Below are positions 47,481 through 57,042 of a DNA stretch of 64,000 bases, piece after piece. The stretch lies in contig NZ_JAGYPD010000001.1 in NCBI RefSeq assembly GCF_018343515.1, forward strand, positions 1 to 64,000. The letters are read 5' to 3'. The notes beneath the pieces are model-generated. The model was not told the origin of the DNA. It did no database searches and saw only the letters and a list, made by a program, of their open reading frames with translations. The position numbers and the translations under genes are program-made. The stretch is from Bacillus sp. FJAT-50079. Lineage in GTDB: Bacteria; Bacillota; Bacilli; Bacillales; Bacillaceae_C. Position 1 is the first letter of the stretch; each line of letters begins with the position of its first letter.

Positions 47481-48428
47481 TCAATCTAAATCAATTCGTT
47501 TATTCAACATTCGATACGAGATATCGACGAGTAAGTTTACTAGTACAAAAACAACGGAAATAACGAGGACGGTTCCTTGAACGATTGGAAAATCACGTTG
47601 ACTGATCGCATCAACGGTCAACCTTCCCATTCCATTAATCGCGAAGATCGTTTCCGTTAACACTGCTCCACCAAGGAATGATCCAAACTCGAGACCAACT
47701 ACAGTAATAACTGGAATCATCGCATTTTTTAATGCGTGTTTATAAATGACCAAACGCTCAGAAACTCCTTTAGCCCGAGCAGTCCGAATATAATCTTGTC
47801 CAATGACCTCTAACATAGATGATCGTGTCATTCGTGCAATAATCGCCGCTCCCCCTGTACCGAGCGTAATGACTGGTAATATAACTTGTCGCCAATCATC
47901 CCCCCAACCTGAAGGTCGCATTTTCAAAAATTCAGGAAGTGGCAGCCAATCTACACCAACGGCAAACCATTGAATTAACACAAGTCCCATCCAGAAACTC
48001 GGCATTGATAATCCAAACAACGCAACGATCATGATCGAAATATCTGACAATGTATAGTGGCGTACCGCTGAAATAATTCCTGCAATCAGCCCGATAAACA
48101 CAGCGAGGACAGTAGCATAAAAGGCTAGCTCTACCGTTACCCAAAACCGCGCTTGAATCTCATCCATTACAGGACGTCCACTGCGGATTGAATTACCTAA
48201 ATCACCTTGCAGCGCATTGGAAATGTATGAAACATATTGGACATGGACTGGTTCATTCAATCCAAGTCGCTCACGAATTTGCTCAACAGTCTTTTCCGAT
48301 GCTCCCTCCCCGGCAATGATCTGTGCAGGGTCACCAGGAATAAGATACATCAATGAAAATACTAAAATCGTTACCCCAAATAATACGGGAATCGTTTGTA
48401 ATAAACGTCTAATAATAAATTTCGTCAA
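47481..48428 (-). CDS. Peptide ABC transporter permease, DppB type
   Basis: A 315-residue inner-membrane permease with six helices. The N-terminus FIIRRLLQTIPVLFGVTILVF and the EAA-type loop VIGQDYIRTARAKGVSERL (near 195) are characteristic of the B-type subunit. Unusually, it is encoded after, not before, the C-type permease. Confidence 0.93.
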   Translation of the reverse strand: MTKFIIRRLLQTIPVLFGVTILVFSLMYLIPGDPAQIIAGEGASEKTVEQIRERLGLNEPVHVQYVSYISNALQGDLGNSIRSGRPVMDEIQARFWVTVELAFYATVLAVFIGLIAGIISAVRHYTLSDISIMIVALFGLSMPSFWMGLVLIQWFAVGVDWLPLPEFLKMRPSGWGDDWRQVILPVITLGTGGAAIIARMTRSSMLEVIGQDYIRTARAKGVSERLVIYKHALKNAMIPVITVVGLEFGSFLGGAVLTETIFAINGMGRLTVDAISQRDFPIVQGTVLVISVVFVLVNLLVDISYRMLNKRIDLD

Positions 48429-48444
48429 GTTCTTGCACCCTCCC

Positions 48445-49338
48445 TTACTTCTTCATTTTAGGATCGAGTGCATCCCTCAACCCATCTCCGAAAATATTAA
48501 AAGCTAGTACTACTAGCACAATCATAATTCCCGGCACTAAAACCATATGTGGAGCGTCAGCCATATACGAACGTCCATCACTTAACATCGCTCCCCACTC
48601 TGGAGCTGGTGGTTTTGCTCCCAAGCCAAGGAAGGACAAGCCACTCGCTGTTAATACGGCTGTTGCAATACGTAGAGTCGCTTGTACAATTATAGGCGAC
48701 ATGACGTTTGGTAAAATATGTTTAAAAATAATTCGCGCATCAGATGCCCCTAATGCTCTCATTGCATCAATGTATTCTAATTTTCGGACAGTTAAGGTTG
48801 ACCCTCTCACAATCCTTGCAAATGCTGGGATGGAGAAGACTCCGACTGCAATGATCACATTGGTTAAACTTCCACCAAGAACACTGACAATCGCTAAAGC
48901 TAAGATGATCCCAGGAAAAGCAAGTAAAATATCCATGATACGCATAATGACGGTATCAAGCTTTCCACCATAATATCCGGAAATGACACCGAAGAAAACA
49001 CCAATAACTCCACCAATAAAAACAGAAAAAAAGCCGACATATAATGTAAGCCCCATCCCATGGATGATTCTAGTAAAAATGTCCCTGCCAAAATTATCTG
49101 TTCCGAACCAATGCTCTGCTGAAGGTGGTTGAATTTTATTCGTAACATCTAACTCAAATGGATCCTTCGTTGTCAAAAATGGTCCGATAATTGCTGTAAT
49201 TATAAATAATAGTATTAATATGCCTCCGACTACCGCTGCTTTATTCTTCTTCAGTCGGCTCCAAATCGTTTTATAGTATTCCAAACGTGGATTTGACCGT
49301 TTTTTGCGAACAGCAGGCTGAATCGTTTCTTGAGTCAT
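48445..49338 (-). CDS. Peptide ABC transporter permease, DppC type
   Basis: A 297-residue permease with an N-terminal cytoplasmic segment, six helices, HWFGTDNFGRDIFTRIIHG near 73 and the EAA-type loop YIDAMRALGASDARIIFKHI near 190. It is the first gene of the four-gene operon and is divergent from the binding-protein gene, with 329 bp between them. Confidence 0.93.
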   Translation of the reverse strand: MTQETIQPAVRKKRSNPRLEYYKTIWSRLKKNKAAVVGGILILLFIITAIIGPFLTTKDPFELDVTNKIQPPSAEHWFGTDNFGRDIFTRIIHGMGLTLYVGFFSVFIGGVIGVFFGVISGYYGGKLDTVIMRIMDILLAFPGIILALAIVSVLGGSLTNVIIAVGVFSIPAFARIVRGSTLTVRKLEYIDAMRALGASDARIIFKHILPNVMSPIIVQATLRIATAVLTASGLSFLGLGAKPPAPEWGAMLSDGRSYMADAPHMVLVPGIMIVLVVLAFNIFGDGLRDALDPKMKK

Positions 49339-49667
49339 ACAGTAACACTCCTTTCAGCCTATTTATATTAATTTTCATCTATCCTATATTAACGTATTTA
49401 TCATTTGAAAGTAAACATTGAAAATGACAAAAGTGCTATTTTTGAATAATTAATTACCGTTAATTGAGTAATCCCTATTTGCCCAAAAGTCAAAAAAATA
49501 ACGCAATTAAATCAACGTTTTATAGTTTAAAGTCGATTATATATCTTCTGTTTTATCTGAATATTAGTAATCGATAATATTATTCTTAAATAGTTGTTAC
49601 AGAATATAATGTGTGTTATATTTTTTCTGACTACTCATTATTTAATTTTACATAGGAGGAAAAAAAC
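49339..49667. other. Divergent regulatory region of peptide transporter
   Basis: This AT-rich 329-bp gap separates the permease operon from the binding-protein gene. TATAAT at 49605-49610 is a likely -10 for the plus-strand gene, but its -35 is weak. GGAGGAAAAAA precedes the binding-protein ATG. I see no riboswitch or clear operator. Confidence 0.45.
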
Positions 49668-51269
49668 ATGAGTAAACGTAACAAGTTTTGGCTACTAGCC
49701 TTAACCCTTGTCCTTTCGGCGTTCCTAGCTGCATGTGCAGGCGGAAGCGACAAAGAAGCTGAAAAGGAACAAGAGAATAAATCAGGAGAAGCAAAAGAAG
49801 GCGGCGACCTGATTCTTGATGTATTATCAGATGCATCATCATTAGATGCTCACGGCTCAAATGATGTTGTTTCTTCTAATATTCATGCAAATATTTATGA
49901 ATCATTAGTAAAGCGTAATGACAATAACGAGATTGAACCTAGTCTTGCGGAATCATGGGAGCAAATCGATGATTTAACATGGGAGTTCAAACTTCGTGAA
50001 AATGTAACATTCCACGATGGAGAAAAATTCAATGCTGAAGCAGTAAAAGCTAACTTAGACCGCATTCGCGATCCAAAAGTTGCTTCACCAAGATTTTTCC
50101 TATTTGAAATGATTACAGATGTAGAAGTAGTTGATGAATATACAGTTCGCATTAAGACTGAATACCCATTCGCACCATTACTTGCTCACCTTTCACATAA
50201 TGGCGGCGGCATGATGAGTCCGAAAACAATTGCAGCTGACTATGAAGGTATGGAAAACGATAAAGAGCCAGGCGCAGTTATTTCTGAAAACCCAGCTGGA
50301 ACTGGTTACTTTAAATTTGATAGCTGGGATGCAGGTTCACAAATTAAGCTTGTTAAAAACGAAGACTACTGGGACACACCAGCAATTGTTGATTCTGTTA
50401 CATTCAAAGTTGTTCCTGAAAGTGCAACGAGAATTGCAGATTTAGAAACTGGTTACGCACATATCGCAGATCCAGTTGAGCCAAACGAAGTAAAACGTGT
50501 CAATGACTCCGGCAACGCAACAGTAAATCAAAAACCATCTTCAAGCTTATCTTATATTGGTTTTAACACAGAAAAAGAACCTTTCAATGACGTAAGAGTT
50601 CGTCAAGCAATCGCAATGCTCGTCGACAAAAACGAAATCATTGAAGGTGTTTACGAAGGCTTTGGAATTCCGGCAGTAGGCCCACTTGCACCTGGCATTT
50701 TCGGATTCAATAAAGATGTACCAGTTGTTGAGCATAACGTTGAAAAAGCAAAAGAATTATTAAAAGAAGCTGGCTACGAAAATGGCTTTAAAACATCGAT
50801 CTGGACAAACGATAACCAACAACGTATGGACACAGCTATTTTAGTTCAACAAAGACTAAAAGAAGCAAACATCGATGTTGAAGTTGAAGTAATGGAATTT
50901 GGTGCATACTTAGAAAAATCAGCAGCTGGTGAACATGATATGTACATCCTTGGTTGGTCTAACCCAACAGGCGATGCTGATTACGGATTATACGCTTTAT
51001 TCCACTCTTCACAAAAAGGTAACCCTGGTAACCGCTCATTCTACGAAAATCCAGAAGTAGATAAATTACTAGATGAAGGTCGCCGTGAAGCAGATCCAGA
51101 AAAACGTTTTGAAATGTACAATAAAGTTCAAGAATATTTAGTTGAAGATGCTCCAATGGTATTCATTCACCACCAAGAATACTTAACAGGAGTTAGCAAC
51201 AAAATTACTGGATTCGATATTGATACATCTGGTATCTACCAATTGAAAAACGTACAATTTGTAGAATAA
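49668..51269 (+). CDS. Peptide/glutathione-type substrate-binding lipoprotein
   Basis: A 533-residue SBP_bac_5 lipoprotein. The signal peptide ends in lipobox LAAC with the cysteine near residue 23, followed by a Glu/Lys-rich linker. The mature body has EPSLAESWEQIDDLTWEFKL near 84, FNDVRVRQAIAMLVDKNEII near 305 and GWSNPTGDADYGLYALFHS near 425. It most resembles GsiB/DppA-type proteins. Substrate (dipeptide, glutathione or other) cannot be fixed from sequence. It is transcribed away from its permease and ATPase genes. Confidence 0.92.
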   Translation: MSKRNKFWLLALTLVLSAFLAACAGGSDKEAEKEQENKSGEAKEGGDLILDVLSDASSLDAHGSNDVVSSNIHANIYESLVKRNDNNEIEPSLAESWEQIDDLTWEFKLRENVTFHDGEKFNAEAVKANLDRIRDPKVASPRFFLFEMITDVEVVDEYTVRIKTEYPFAPLLAHLSHNGGGMMSPKTIAADYEGMENDKEPGAVISENPAGTGYFKFDSWDAGSQIKLVKNEDYWDTPAIVDSVTFKVVPESATRIADLETGYAHIADPVEPNEVKRVNDSGNATVNQKPSSSLSYIGFNTEKEPFNDVRVRQAIAMLVDKNEIIEGVYEGFGIPAVGPLAPGIFGFNKDVPVVEHNVEKAKELLKEAGYENGFKTSIWTNDNQQRMDTAILVQQRLKEANIDVEVEVMEFGAYLEKSAAGEHDMYILGWSNPTGDADYGLYALFHSSQKGNPGNRSFYENPEVDKLLDEGRREADPEKRFEMYNKVQEYLVEDAPMVFIHHQEYLTGVSNKITGFDIDTSGIYQLKNVQFVE

Positions 51270-51275
51270 TATGAT

Positions 51276-51309
51276 AAACCCCGGTTCAGTGGATCTGAGC
51301 CGGGGTTTT
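51276..51309. terminator. Terminator between binding protein and TatD genes
   Basis: AAACCCCGG/CCGGGGTTTT stem lies between two convergent genes and has A and T runs that suit both directions. Confidence 0.85.
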
Positions 51310-52066
51310 AAATGTGATAAAATGATTTTGTATTTAGGTAAAGCTTCTGATACACCGCCGAACGATCGATCTTTTTCAGTTCAGCAATTGCCGCAATCGA
51401 ATGATGGATCATCTTCGGATGCGTCATTTCCTCTGAAAATTCCCCTTCAAACTGCCACGGTCCATCAGTTTCAACCATCATTTGTTCAAGTGGATAGCGT
51501 TGGACGAGCTGGCGGATTTCTTGTTCATACAACACATCTGGTGTGATCGAAATATAATAACCGTTTTCGATCATTCGCTCGATCGTTGCTTGATCACCTT
51601 TAAACCAGTGAAAATGGGCATCAATGATTTGATGTTTTTCCAGCAGACGACAGACGACGGGAGCGTCTTCATAAACCGCATGCAGAACAACAGGTTTTTT
51701 CCATTTTTTCGCCTTCTGTAAAAAGCCATCTAACAACTCGATATAGCCCGTTTGATCACTTTTTCCCGTATAATATGGCAATCCGATTTCTCCAATCGCA
51801 CACATTCGGTCGCGATTTGCCTCCATCCATGCAAGTAAATCTGCTAATTGTTCATCAGTCGGCAGTTCCTGCTCAGGATGAAAGCCGAAGGCCGTTTCAA
51901 CTGCCTTATACTTTTTCGCCAGCTCTTTATTCCGTTTACAAGATTGTAAATCATACGAGACCGAAATCACTTTTTCACAGCTAGATTGTTGTAATGAACC
52001 TATTAAAGCAGTAATTTCATCGTCCTCATAATGATCTAAATGAATATGGGCATCAATGATTTTCAT
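51308..52066 (-). CDS. TatD-family metal-dependent hydrolase
   Basis: This 252-residue amidohydrolase-fold protein has the metal ligands in DAHIHLD (residues 5-11), CAIGEIGLPYY near 90, VVLHAVYEDAP near 125, DAHFHWF near 149 and VETDGPW near 200. It ends the TPP-controlled operon and overlaps the ATPase gene start by four bases, so it probably acts on a thiamine precursor or its degradation product. TatD proteins are otherwise nucleases, so the substrate is open. Confidence 0.85.
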   Translation of the reverse strand: MKIIDAHIHLDHYEDDEITALIGSLQQSSCEKVISVSYDLQSCKRNKELAKKYKAVETAFGFHPEQELPTDEQLADLLAWMEANRDRMCAIGEIGLPYYTGKSDQTGYIELLDGFLQKAKKWKKPVVLHAVYEDAPVVCRLLEKHQIIDAHFHWFKGDQATIERMIENGYYISITPDVLYEQEIRQLVQRYPLEQMMVETDGPWQFEGEFSEEMTHPKMIHHSIAAIAELKKIDRSAVYQKLYLNTKSFYHI

Positions 52067-52809
52067 CGGCTCGCTCCTTTTGGAAAAATTGCTCCACTAA
52101 CTTCCCGTTTCCAATTAAGAAATTCTTCTGTCAGCAACAATTCTTCGTTACGTGGGCGCGGGAAAGGAACCTGAAATTCAGCTCGCACTGTCGCTGGATT
52201 TGACGAAAGAACAATGATTCGGTCCGATAAAAAGAGGGCCTCATCAAGATTATGGGTTACGAATACGATCGTTTTTTTATACTCCTCCCAAATCGAGAGC
52301 AACCATAAATGCATTTCCAATCGAGTAAAATCATCCAAAGCGGAAAATGGCTCATCCAAACAAATCAATGATTGTGGACTTAATAAAGCTCGAATAAAAG
52401 CGACCCGCTGTTTCATCCCCCCGGAAAGTTCAGCCGGAAGTGCTTGCTCATATCCAGAAAGACCTGCCCGCTTGATCATCTGCAATGCTTTCGTTTCATC
52501 GCTCTTCCCATGTAATTCTTGCCCTAACAGAACATTTTGCAAAACGGTTCGCCACGGAAACAACGCCGGCTGCTGTGGCATATAGCTAATTAAGCCACGC
52601 TTGCCACTCATATGCTCCCCATCCAAATAAATCGCGCCATGATCAGGCTCTAACAAGCCGCCAATTAAACGAAATAATGTGCTTTTTCCACTGCCAGAAG
52701 GACCAAGTATCGTCAGAAACTCGCCTTCTTTCATCGATAGGTCAATATTTTTTAACACTTCACGATCATCAAAGCTTTTCGATACATCCTTGATTTGCAA
52801 TATACTCAT
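52063..52809 (-). CDS. ABC transporter ATPase, ThiZ-like
   Basis: A 248-residue ATPase of the nitrate/taurine/HMP-type importer group. Walker A GPSGSGKST is near residue 39, signature LSGGMKQRVAFIRAL near 130 and Walker B LICLDEPFSALDDF near 152. The coding start is the ATG at 52809, after GGAGGGG and overlapping the permease stop. The frame remains open upstream inside the permease gene without homology. Confidence 0.9.
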   Translation of the reverse strand: MSILQIKDVSKSFDDREVLKNIDLSMKEGEFLTILGPSGSGKSTLFRLIGGLLEPDHGAIYLDGEHMSGKRGLISYMPQQPALFPWRTVLQNVLLGQELHGKSDETKALQMIKRAGLSGYEQALPAELSGGMKQRVAFIRALLSPQSLICLDEPFSALDDFTRLEMHLWLLSIWEEYKKTIVFVTHNLDEALFLSDRIIVLSSNPATVRAEFQVPFPRPRNEELLLTEEFLNWKREVSGAIFPKGASR

Positions 52810-53570
52810 CATTGCCCCTCCTTCCCGTTCCATTTCACTAAATAGCGCTCCACGACTGTAATGATGCCAAAAAAGCATAGGCTTAATATCATAATAACGA
52901 TAATCGCCACAAATACACGCTCCGTACGGAAGGAAGAGGATGCAAGCGTCATATACACACCAATTCCCTTTTTCGCCCCAAGCCACTCGGAAATAACAGC
53001 ACCTAACATGCTATATGTTGCCGATATTTTTAAACCAGAAAAAACAGCCGGCAACGCGTGAGGCCATTCCAACTTTGCAAAAAGCTGTGTTTTTGACGCA
53101 CCAGCCATAAGCATATAATGTTTCATCTCAGGCGGTGTATTCCGAAATCCGCCAAGCGCGGCGATCGTGACCGGAAAAAAGCAGACGAGCGTAATGACGA
53201 TCATCTTCGGCAGCATGCCAAAGCCAAACCAAATGACGAGCAATGGGGCGAGCACAATGGTTGGAACATTTTGCGATAAAATCAGCAACGGATAAACCGC
53301 TTCACGGACACCAGGCAATAGATGAAGGACAGTAGCCGTCGCCAGTCCAATCGAGCATCCGATAAGAAATCCAAGAATCGCCAGTCCAATCGTGGAAGTG
53401 ACATGCGGATAAAATTGCTCAAACCCACTAACCGCTTCTTTCCAAATGGCACTCGGCGCCGGCAACAACCATTTCGGCACATCCATCAGCCTTACCGCAC
53501 TTTCCCAAATAATTAATAAAAGGATGAGAACCGCTACCGGCTTCCATCCTTTTTTTATGAAAGAAGACAT
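52809..53570 (-). CDS. ABC transporter permease, ThiX-like
   Basis: A 253-residue BPD_transp_1 permease with six helices. The EAA loop, PEMKHYMLMAGASKTQLFAK near 150, is typical. With the ATPase and binding protein it forms the importer for a pyrimidine precursor of thiamine, probably formyl-aminopyrimidine or HMP. It overlaps the MTH1187-like gene by one base. Confidence 0.9.
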   Translation of the reverse strand: MSSFIKKGWKPVAVLILLLIIWESAVRLMDVPKWLLPAPSAIWKEAVSGFEQFYPHVTSTIGLAILGFLIGCSIGLATATVLHLLPGVREAVYPLLILSQNVPTIVLAPLLVIWFGFGMLPKMIVITLVCFFPVTIAALGGFRNTPPEMKHYMLMAGASKTQLFAKLEWPHALPAVFSGLKISATYSMLGAVISEWLGAKKGIGVYMTLASSSFRTERVFVAIIVIMILSLCFFGIITVVERYLVKWNGKEGQ

Positions 53571-53860
53571 TAGCGGTATTTCTCCGTTAGTCGATCCATG
53601 CTTGCACCCGCTGGATTGTATAAAATTTTCACTTGAGAAATGATGCTCGGACTCCCCATTTCAGTCATCCGCTCATTCATCTTACCAATGATATTCATTA
53701 ATTCGTATAACTCACCTTCCATTGTTGTTTCCAATGGATTCACTTGATATTTAACTCCTGATTCATCAATGATTTTAATTGCTTCGTCGACATACGGGAT
53801 CACATCTTCGCCATTTTTTGTTTTAGGGATAATTTGAATACTAATTAATGCATTCGCCAT
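53570..53860 (-). CDS. MTH1187/YkoF-type thiamine-binding protein
   Basis: A 96-residue DUF77 protein with ALISIQIIPKTKNGEDVIPYVDEAI and YQVNPLETTMEGELYELM. Relatives bind thiamine-like pyrimidines in the cytoplasm. It lies between the binding protein and permease genes of the TPP-controlled operon, which supports a role in handling the imported precursor. Confidence 0.88.
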   Translation of the reverse strand: MANALISIQIIPKTKNGEDVIPYVDEAIKIIDESGVKYQVNPLETTMEGELYELMNIIGKMNERMTEMGSPSIISQVKILYNPAGASMDRLTEKYR

Positions 53861-53873
53861 TCTTCATCTCTCC

Positions 53874-54842
53874 TTATTCTGGTAAAAATTCATTTGTAAA
53901 TGCTTTTTCTGCGTCTAGCTCTTTATCAAGTAACTCATGATCGAACATCCAGTTCGCATAGTTTTCCCATACTTCCTGTTTTTGTTCGCCCCATTTTGGT
54001 GCATCATCTTGATAACGTGAAGCTAGCCATTCCTGACTTCTTTTTACAAGTTCTTCGTCGAGATCAGGTACTTCTTTGATTAAAATAGTAGCCGCTTCTT
54101 CATGATTGTCGATCGCAAATTCATATCCTTTCGATACGGCTGCCATAAAAGCTTTCACCGTTTCAGGATCGTCTTTAATCATTTTTTCACTTGTAGCAAT
54201 AACTGGTGTATAATAATCCAGTTTATCCGAGTAGTCGGTTAAATAGATCATGTTCAGTTCATCGCCGCGAATTTCCGCTTCAATGCCTGTCCATGCATAG
54301 TAAATCCACGCGAAATCAATGTCTCTTTTTACAGCTGTAAAAAAGTCTGTATCCCCCATATTTACCGTTTCAAGTTGATGAATATCGGCATTTTCGGTTG
54401 CCATCAAAGACGATAGCACTGCTTGCTCAACTGGTGCACCCCAGCCGCCGTATGTTTTTCCTTCAAAATCCTTCGGTGATGTAATATTTTTCTCGACAGG
54501 CGAAGCAAATCCCGATGTATTATGCTGAATGATCGCCGCAATGGAAACGACCGGCACATCCTGTACGCGAGCTTCTGTAATACTTTCTTGATAACTAATT
54601 CCAAATTCCGCTTTCCCCGAAGCAACGAGCTGATCCGCACCCGCCTCACCCGGTAAAATAATTTCTACATCCAAGCCTTCATCCTCAAAATAGCCTTTTT
54701 CTTTAGCCACATAAAGACCAGTATGATTTGTATTAGGTGTCCAGTCCAACACTACGGATACTTTTTTCATCCCATTTTCATTATTCCCACTACATCCTGC
54801 TAAAAACAATAAAACGATCAAACTAGCAAACCACTTCTTCAT
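53874..54842 (-). CDS. Substrate-binding lipoprotein, ThiY-like
   Basis: A 322-residue NMT1/THI5-like lipoprotein. The signal peptide has lipobox LAGC near residue 18, then VSVVLDWTPNTNHTGLYVAK near 30, the hallmark of pyrimidine-binding ThiY proteins, and FGISYQESITEAR near 80. The ATG at 54842 follows GAGGGGG. The frame continues upstream into the riboswitch terminator without homology. It is the first gene of the TPP-riboswitch operon. Confidence 0.92.
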   Translation of the reverse strand: MKKWFASLIVLLFLAGCSGNNENGMKKVSVVLDWTPNTNHTGLYVAKEKGYFEDEGLDVEIILPGEAGADQLVASGKAEFGISYQESITEARVQDVPVVSIAAIIQHNTSGFASPVEKNITSPKDFEGKTYGGWGAPVEQAVLSSLMATENADIHQLETVNMGDTDFFTAVKRDIDFAWIYYAWTGIEAEIRGDELNMIYLTDYSDKLDYYTPVIATSEKMIKDDPETVKAFMAAVSKGYEFAIDNHEEAATILIKEVPDLDEELVKRSQEWLASRYQDDAPKWGEQKQEVWENYANWMFDHELLDKELDAEKAFTNEFLPE

Positions 54843-54883
54843 GTTTTTCCCCCTCGTTGTTTTAAAGGAAGTGAACCGCTGAA

Positions 54884-55038
54884 CGAAAAAAGGACACCCT
54901 GCGTTAGAACCGCGGGCGTCCGAAAGAACACTCATTAGACAAAATGAATTTCACGTTCCCTTCGCTGGTATGAGCCAGAGCAGGTTCAAAGGGTCAGCAT
55001 CTTATGGACACTATCTCAACCGGCCACACCGGTTCCCC
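54884..55038 (-). ncRNA. TPP riboswitch (THI element)
   Basis: The minus-strand aptamer (about 54955-55038) contains the conserved CTGAGA-type segment (GTTGAGATAG), ACCCTTTGAACCTG and CATACCAGCGAAGGGAA. The expression platform is a terminator hairpin GGACGCCC/GGGTGTCC followed by T7 at about 54884-54921. Binding of thiamine pyrophosphate would terminate transcription of the transport operon that follows 40 bases later. Confidence 0.96.
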
Positions 55039-55148
55039 CACATTCCATATTTAATTCATTATCTATTATATCAGATTCCTAGAAAGAAGCTATTTTTTTA
55101 ATTGGGCAAAAAAGTGTCGAAAGATATTAGATTAGTTGGACTTAGCAA

Positions 55149-56051
55149 TTATTTAAGACTTTTATTCAATGCTTTTTCTAAATTAGGATATTTATACACA
55201 TACCTATGCTCGAGTGCTTTTTCCGGCAACGCCTTTTGACCCTGAAGAAGCATTTCACTCATTTCTCCAAGCAAAGCCTTCATCGCAAAGCTTGGAACCG
55301 GAAGCCAATGCGGACGATGAAGCACGCGTCCAATTGTCTTACCAAACTCTCGCATCTTTACCGGCTCAGGAGCCGTCACATTTAATGGCCCTGAAAGATT
55401 TTTTTGCTTTATTGCAAATTGGATTAATCCCGCTACATCCTCTACATGAATCCATGATACCCACTGTTCCCCTGATCCGACCGTCCCACCAGCCCCAAAC
55501 CTATATGGAAGCGCCATTAGCGGCAACGCCCCTCCTCTACCAAGAACGATTCCCAATCGAGCAAAAACAGTACGAACCCCAAGTGATTGCGCAACCGCCG
55601 CTTCTTTTTCCCACATCCGAACAACAGTCGCAAGAAAATCATGAGCATCTGTCATCGATTTTTCTGTAAAAATTTCTGTATTAGACATTCCATAATAACC
55701 GACAGCTGATGCATTAACTAATACTTCTGGCTTTGTTTCAAGGGCGGTGAGCAAGCGAATAATTTCCCTGGTTGCTTTCATCCTGCTGTCCATGATTCTT
55801 TGCTTTTTAGCATTCGTCCACCGTAGCCCATTAATCGATTCCCCTGCTAAATTAATGATCGCATCAACATGCGAGAGTTTCGCTTCCGGCTTGCTATTAG
55901 GTGTAAGCCACTCAACCGCACGCAATTGCTCAGTTTGATTGATTTTACTTGGGGTTCTAGTTAAAATCGTCACATTCATTCCATTTGCAAGTAATTTTTC
56001 TTGCAAAATTTGGCCGACAAAACCACTTCCACCAGCAATTAAGATGTGCAT
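55149..56051 (-). CDS. TIGR01777 family epimerase, YfhF-like
   Basis: This 300-residue NAD(P)-binding protein has Rossmann motif ILIAGGSGFVGQ at the N-terminus, the active-site region ASAVGYYGMS near 122 (YxxxS variant) and WVSWIHVEDVAGLIQFA near 215. The ATG at 56051 follows AAAGGGAGA. The family contains SulA-like SDR epimerases of unknown substrate. It is preceded by the 52-bp array C. Confidence 0.9.
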   Translation of the reverse strand: MHILIAGGSGFVGQILQEKLLANGMNVTILTRTPSKINQTEQLRAVEWLTPNSKPEAKLSHVDAIINLAGESINGLRWTNAKKQRIMDSRMKATREIIRLLTALETKPEVLVNASAVGYYGMSNTEIFTEKSMTDAHDFLATVVRMWEKEAAVAQSLGVRTVFARLGIVLGRGGALPLMALPYRFGAGGTVGSGEQWVSWIHVEDVAGLIQFAIKQKNLSGPLNVTAPEPVKMREFGKTIGRVLHRPHWLPVPSFAMKALLGEMSEMLLQGQKALPEKALEHRYVYKYPNLEKALNKSLK

Positions 56052-56178
56052 ATTGATCATCTCCCTTTTTTTAATGTAGGTGCTACATTTCACAGAAAAT
56101 CAACTAGACTTAGAAAAAGACTCCCCACAAAAAAATAACGACATTAATGGAGAATTTCTTTGAATTTAGACGGGTGGA

Positions 56179-56950
56179 GGCAAGTATGGGCTGCCTAATG
56201 GACAACGTTTACGAGTTTTCACCGAGTACCGGCGATTAGGAACGTTCTTATAGACAGCGTTTACGAGTTTCCACGGAGTATCGGCGATTAGAAACGGCCT
56301 TATAGACAACATTCACGAGTTTCCACCGAGTACCGGCGATTAGAAACATCCTTATAGACAACATTCACGAGTTTTCACGGAGTACCGGCGATTAGAAACG
56401 GCCTTATAGACAACATTCACGAGTTTTCACCGAGTATCGGCGATTAGGAATAACCTTATGGACAACATTCACGAGTTTTCACCGAGTACCGGCGATTAGG
56501 AACGCTCTTATAGACAGCGTTTACGAGTTTCCACGGAGTACCGGCGATTAGGAACGGCCTTTTAGACAACGTTTACGAGTTTCCACGGAGTATCGGCGAT
56601 TAGAAACGGCCTTATAGACAACATTCACGAGTTTCCACGGAGTATCGGCGATTAGGAGCAGCCTTTTAGACAACGTTCACGAGTTTTCACCGAGTACCGG
56701 CGATTAGGAACGGCCTTTTAGACAACATTCACGAGTTTCCACGGAGTATCGGCGATTAGGAACGGCCTTTTAGACAACATTCACGAGTTTCCATGGAGTA
56801 TCGGCGATTAGGAACGGCCTTTTAGACAACATTCACGAGTTTCCACGGAGTACCGGCGATTAGGAACGGCCTTTTAGACAACATTCACGAGTTTTCACCG
56901 AGTATCGGCGATTAGGAACAACCTTACAAACTGAATTTGCAATTTTTGAT
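56179..56950 (+). repeat. Array C: fourteen tandem 52-bp repeats
   Basis: GGCGATTAG recurs at 56231, 56283, 56335, 56387 and on to 56907, 13 periods of exactly 52 bp, plus decayed flanking copies. The unit GGCGATTAG...CCTTATAGACAA..TTCACGAGTTTT aligns with array B at about 30 of 52 positions. It lies between the end of larC and the epimerase start. It is not coding. Confidence 0.95.
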
Positions 56951-56997
56951 AGATCATAAGACATTAACGCTAGCCTAGCCTTTATTAAATAGTAAAT

Positions 56998-57035
56998 AAA
57001 AGACCGATTCACTACCTGTTGGGTGATCGGTCTTT
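56998..57035 (-). terminator. Terminator of the lar operon
   Basis: AAAGACCGAT/ATCGGTCTTT stem followed on the minus strand by TATTTA. It lies eight bases after the larC stop. Confidence 0.8.
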
Positions 57036-57042
57036 GCTGTAT

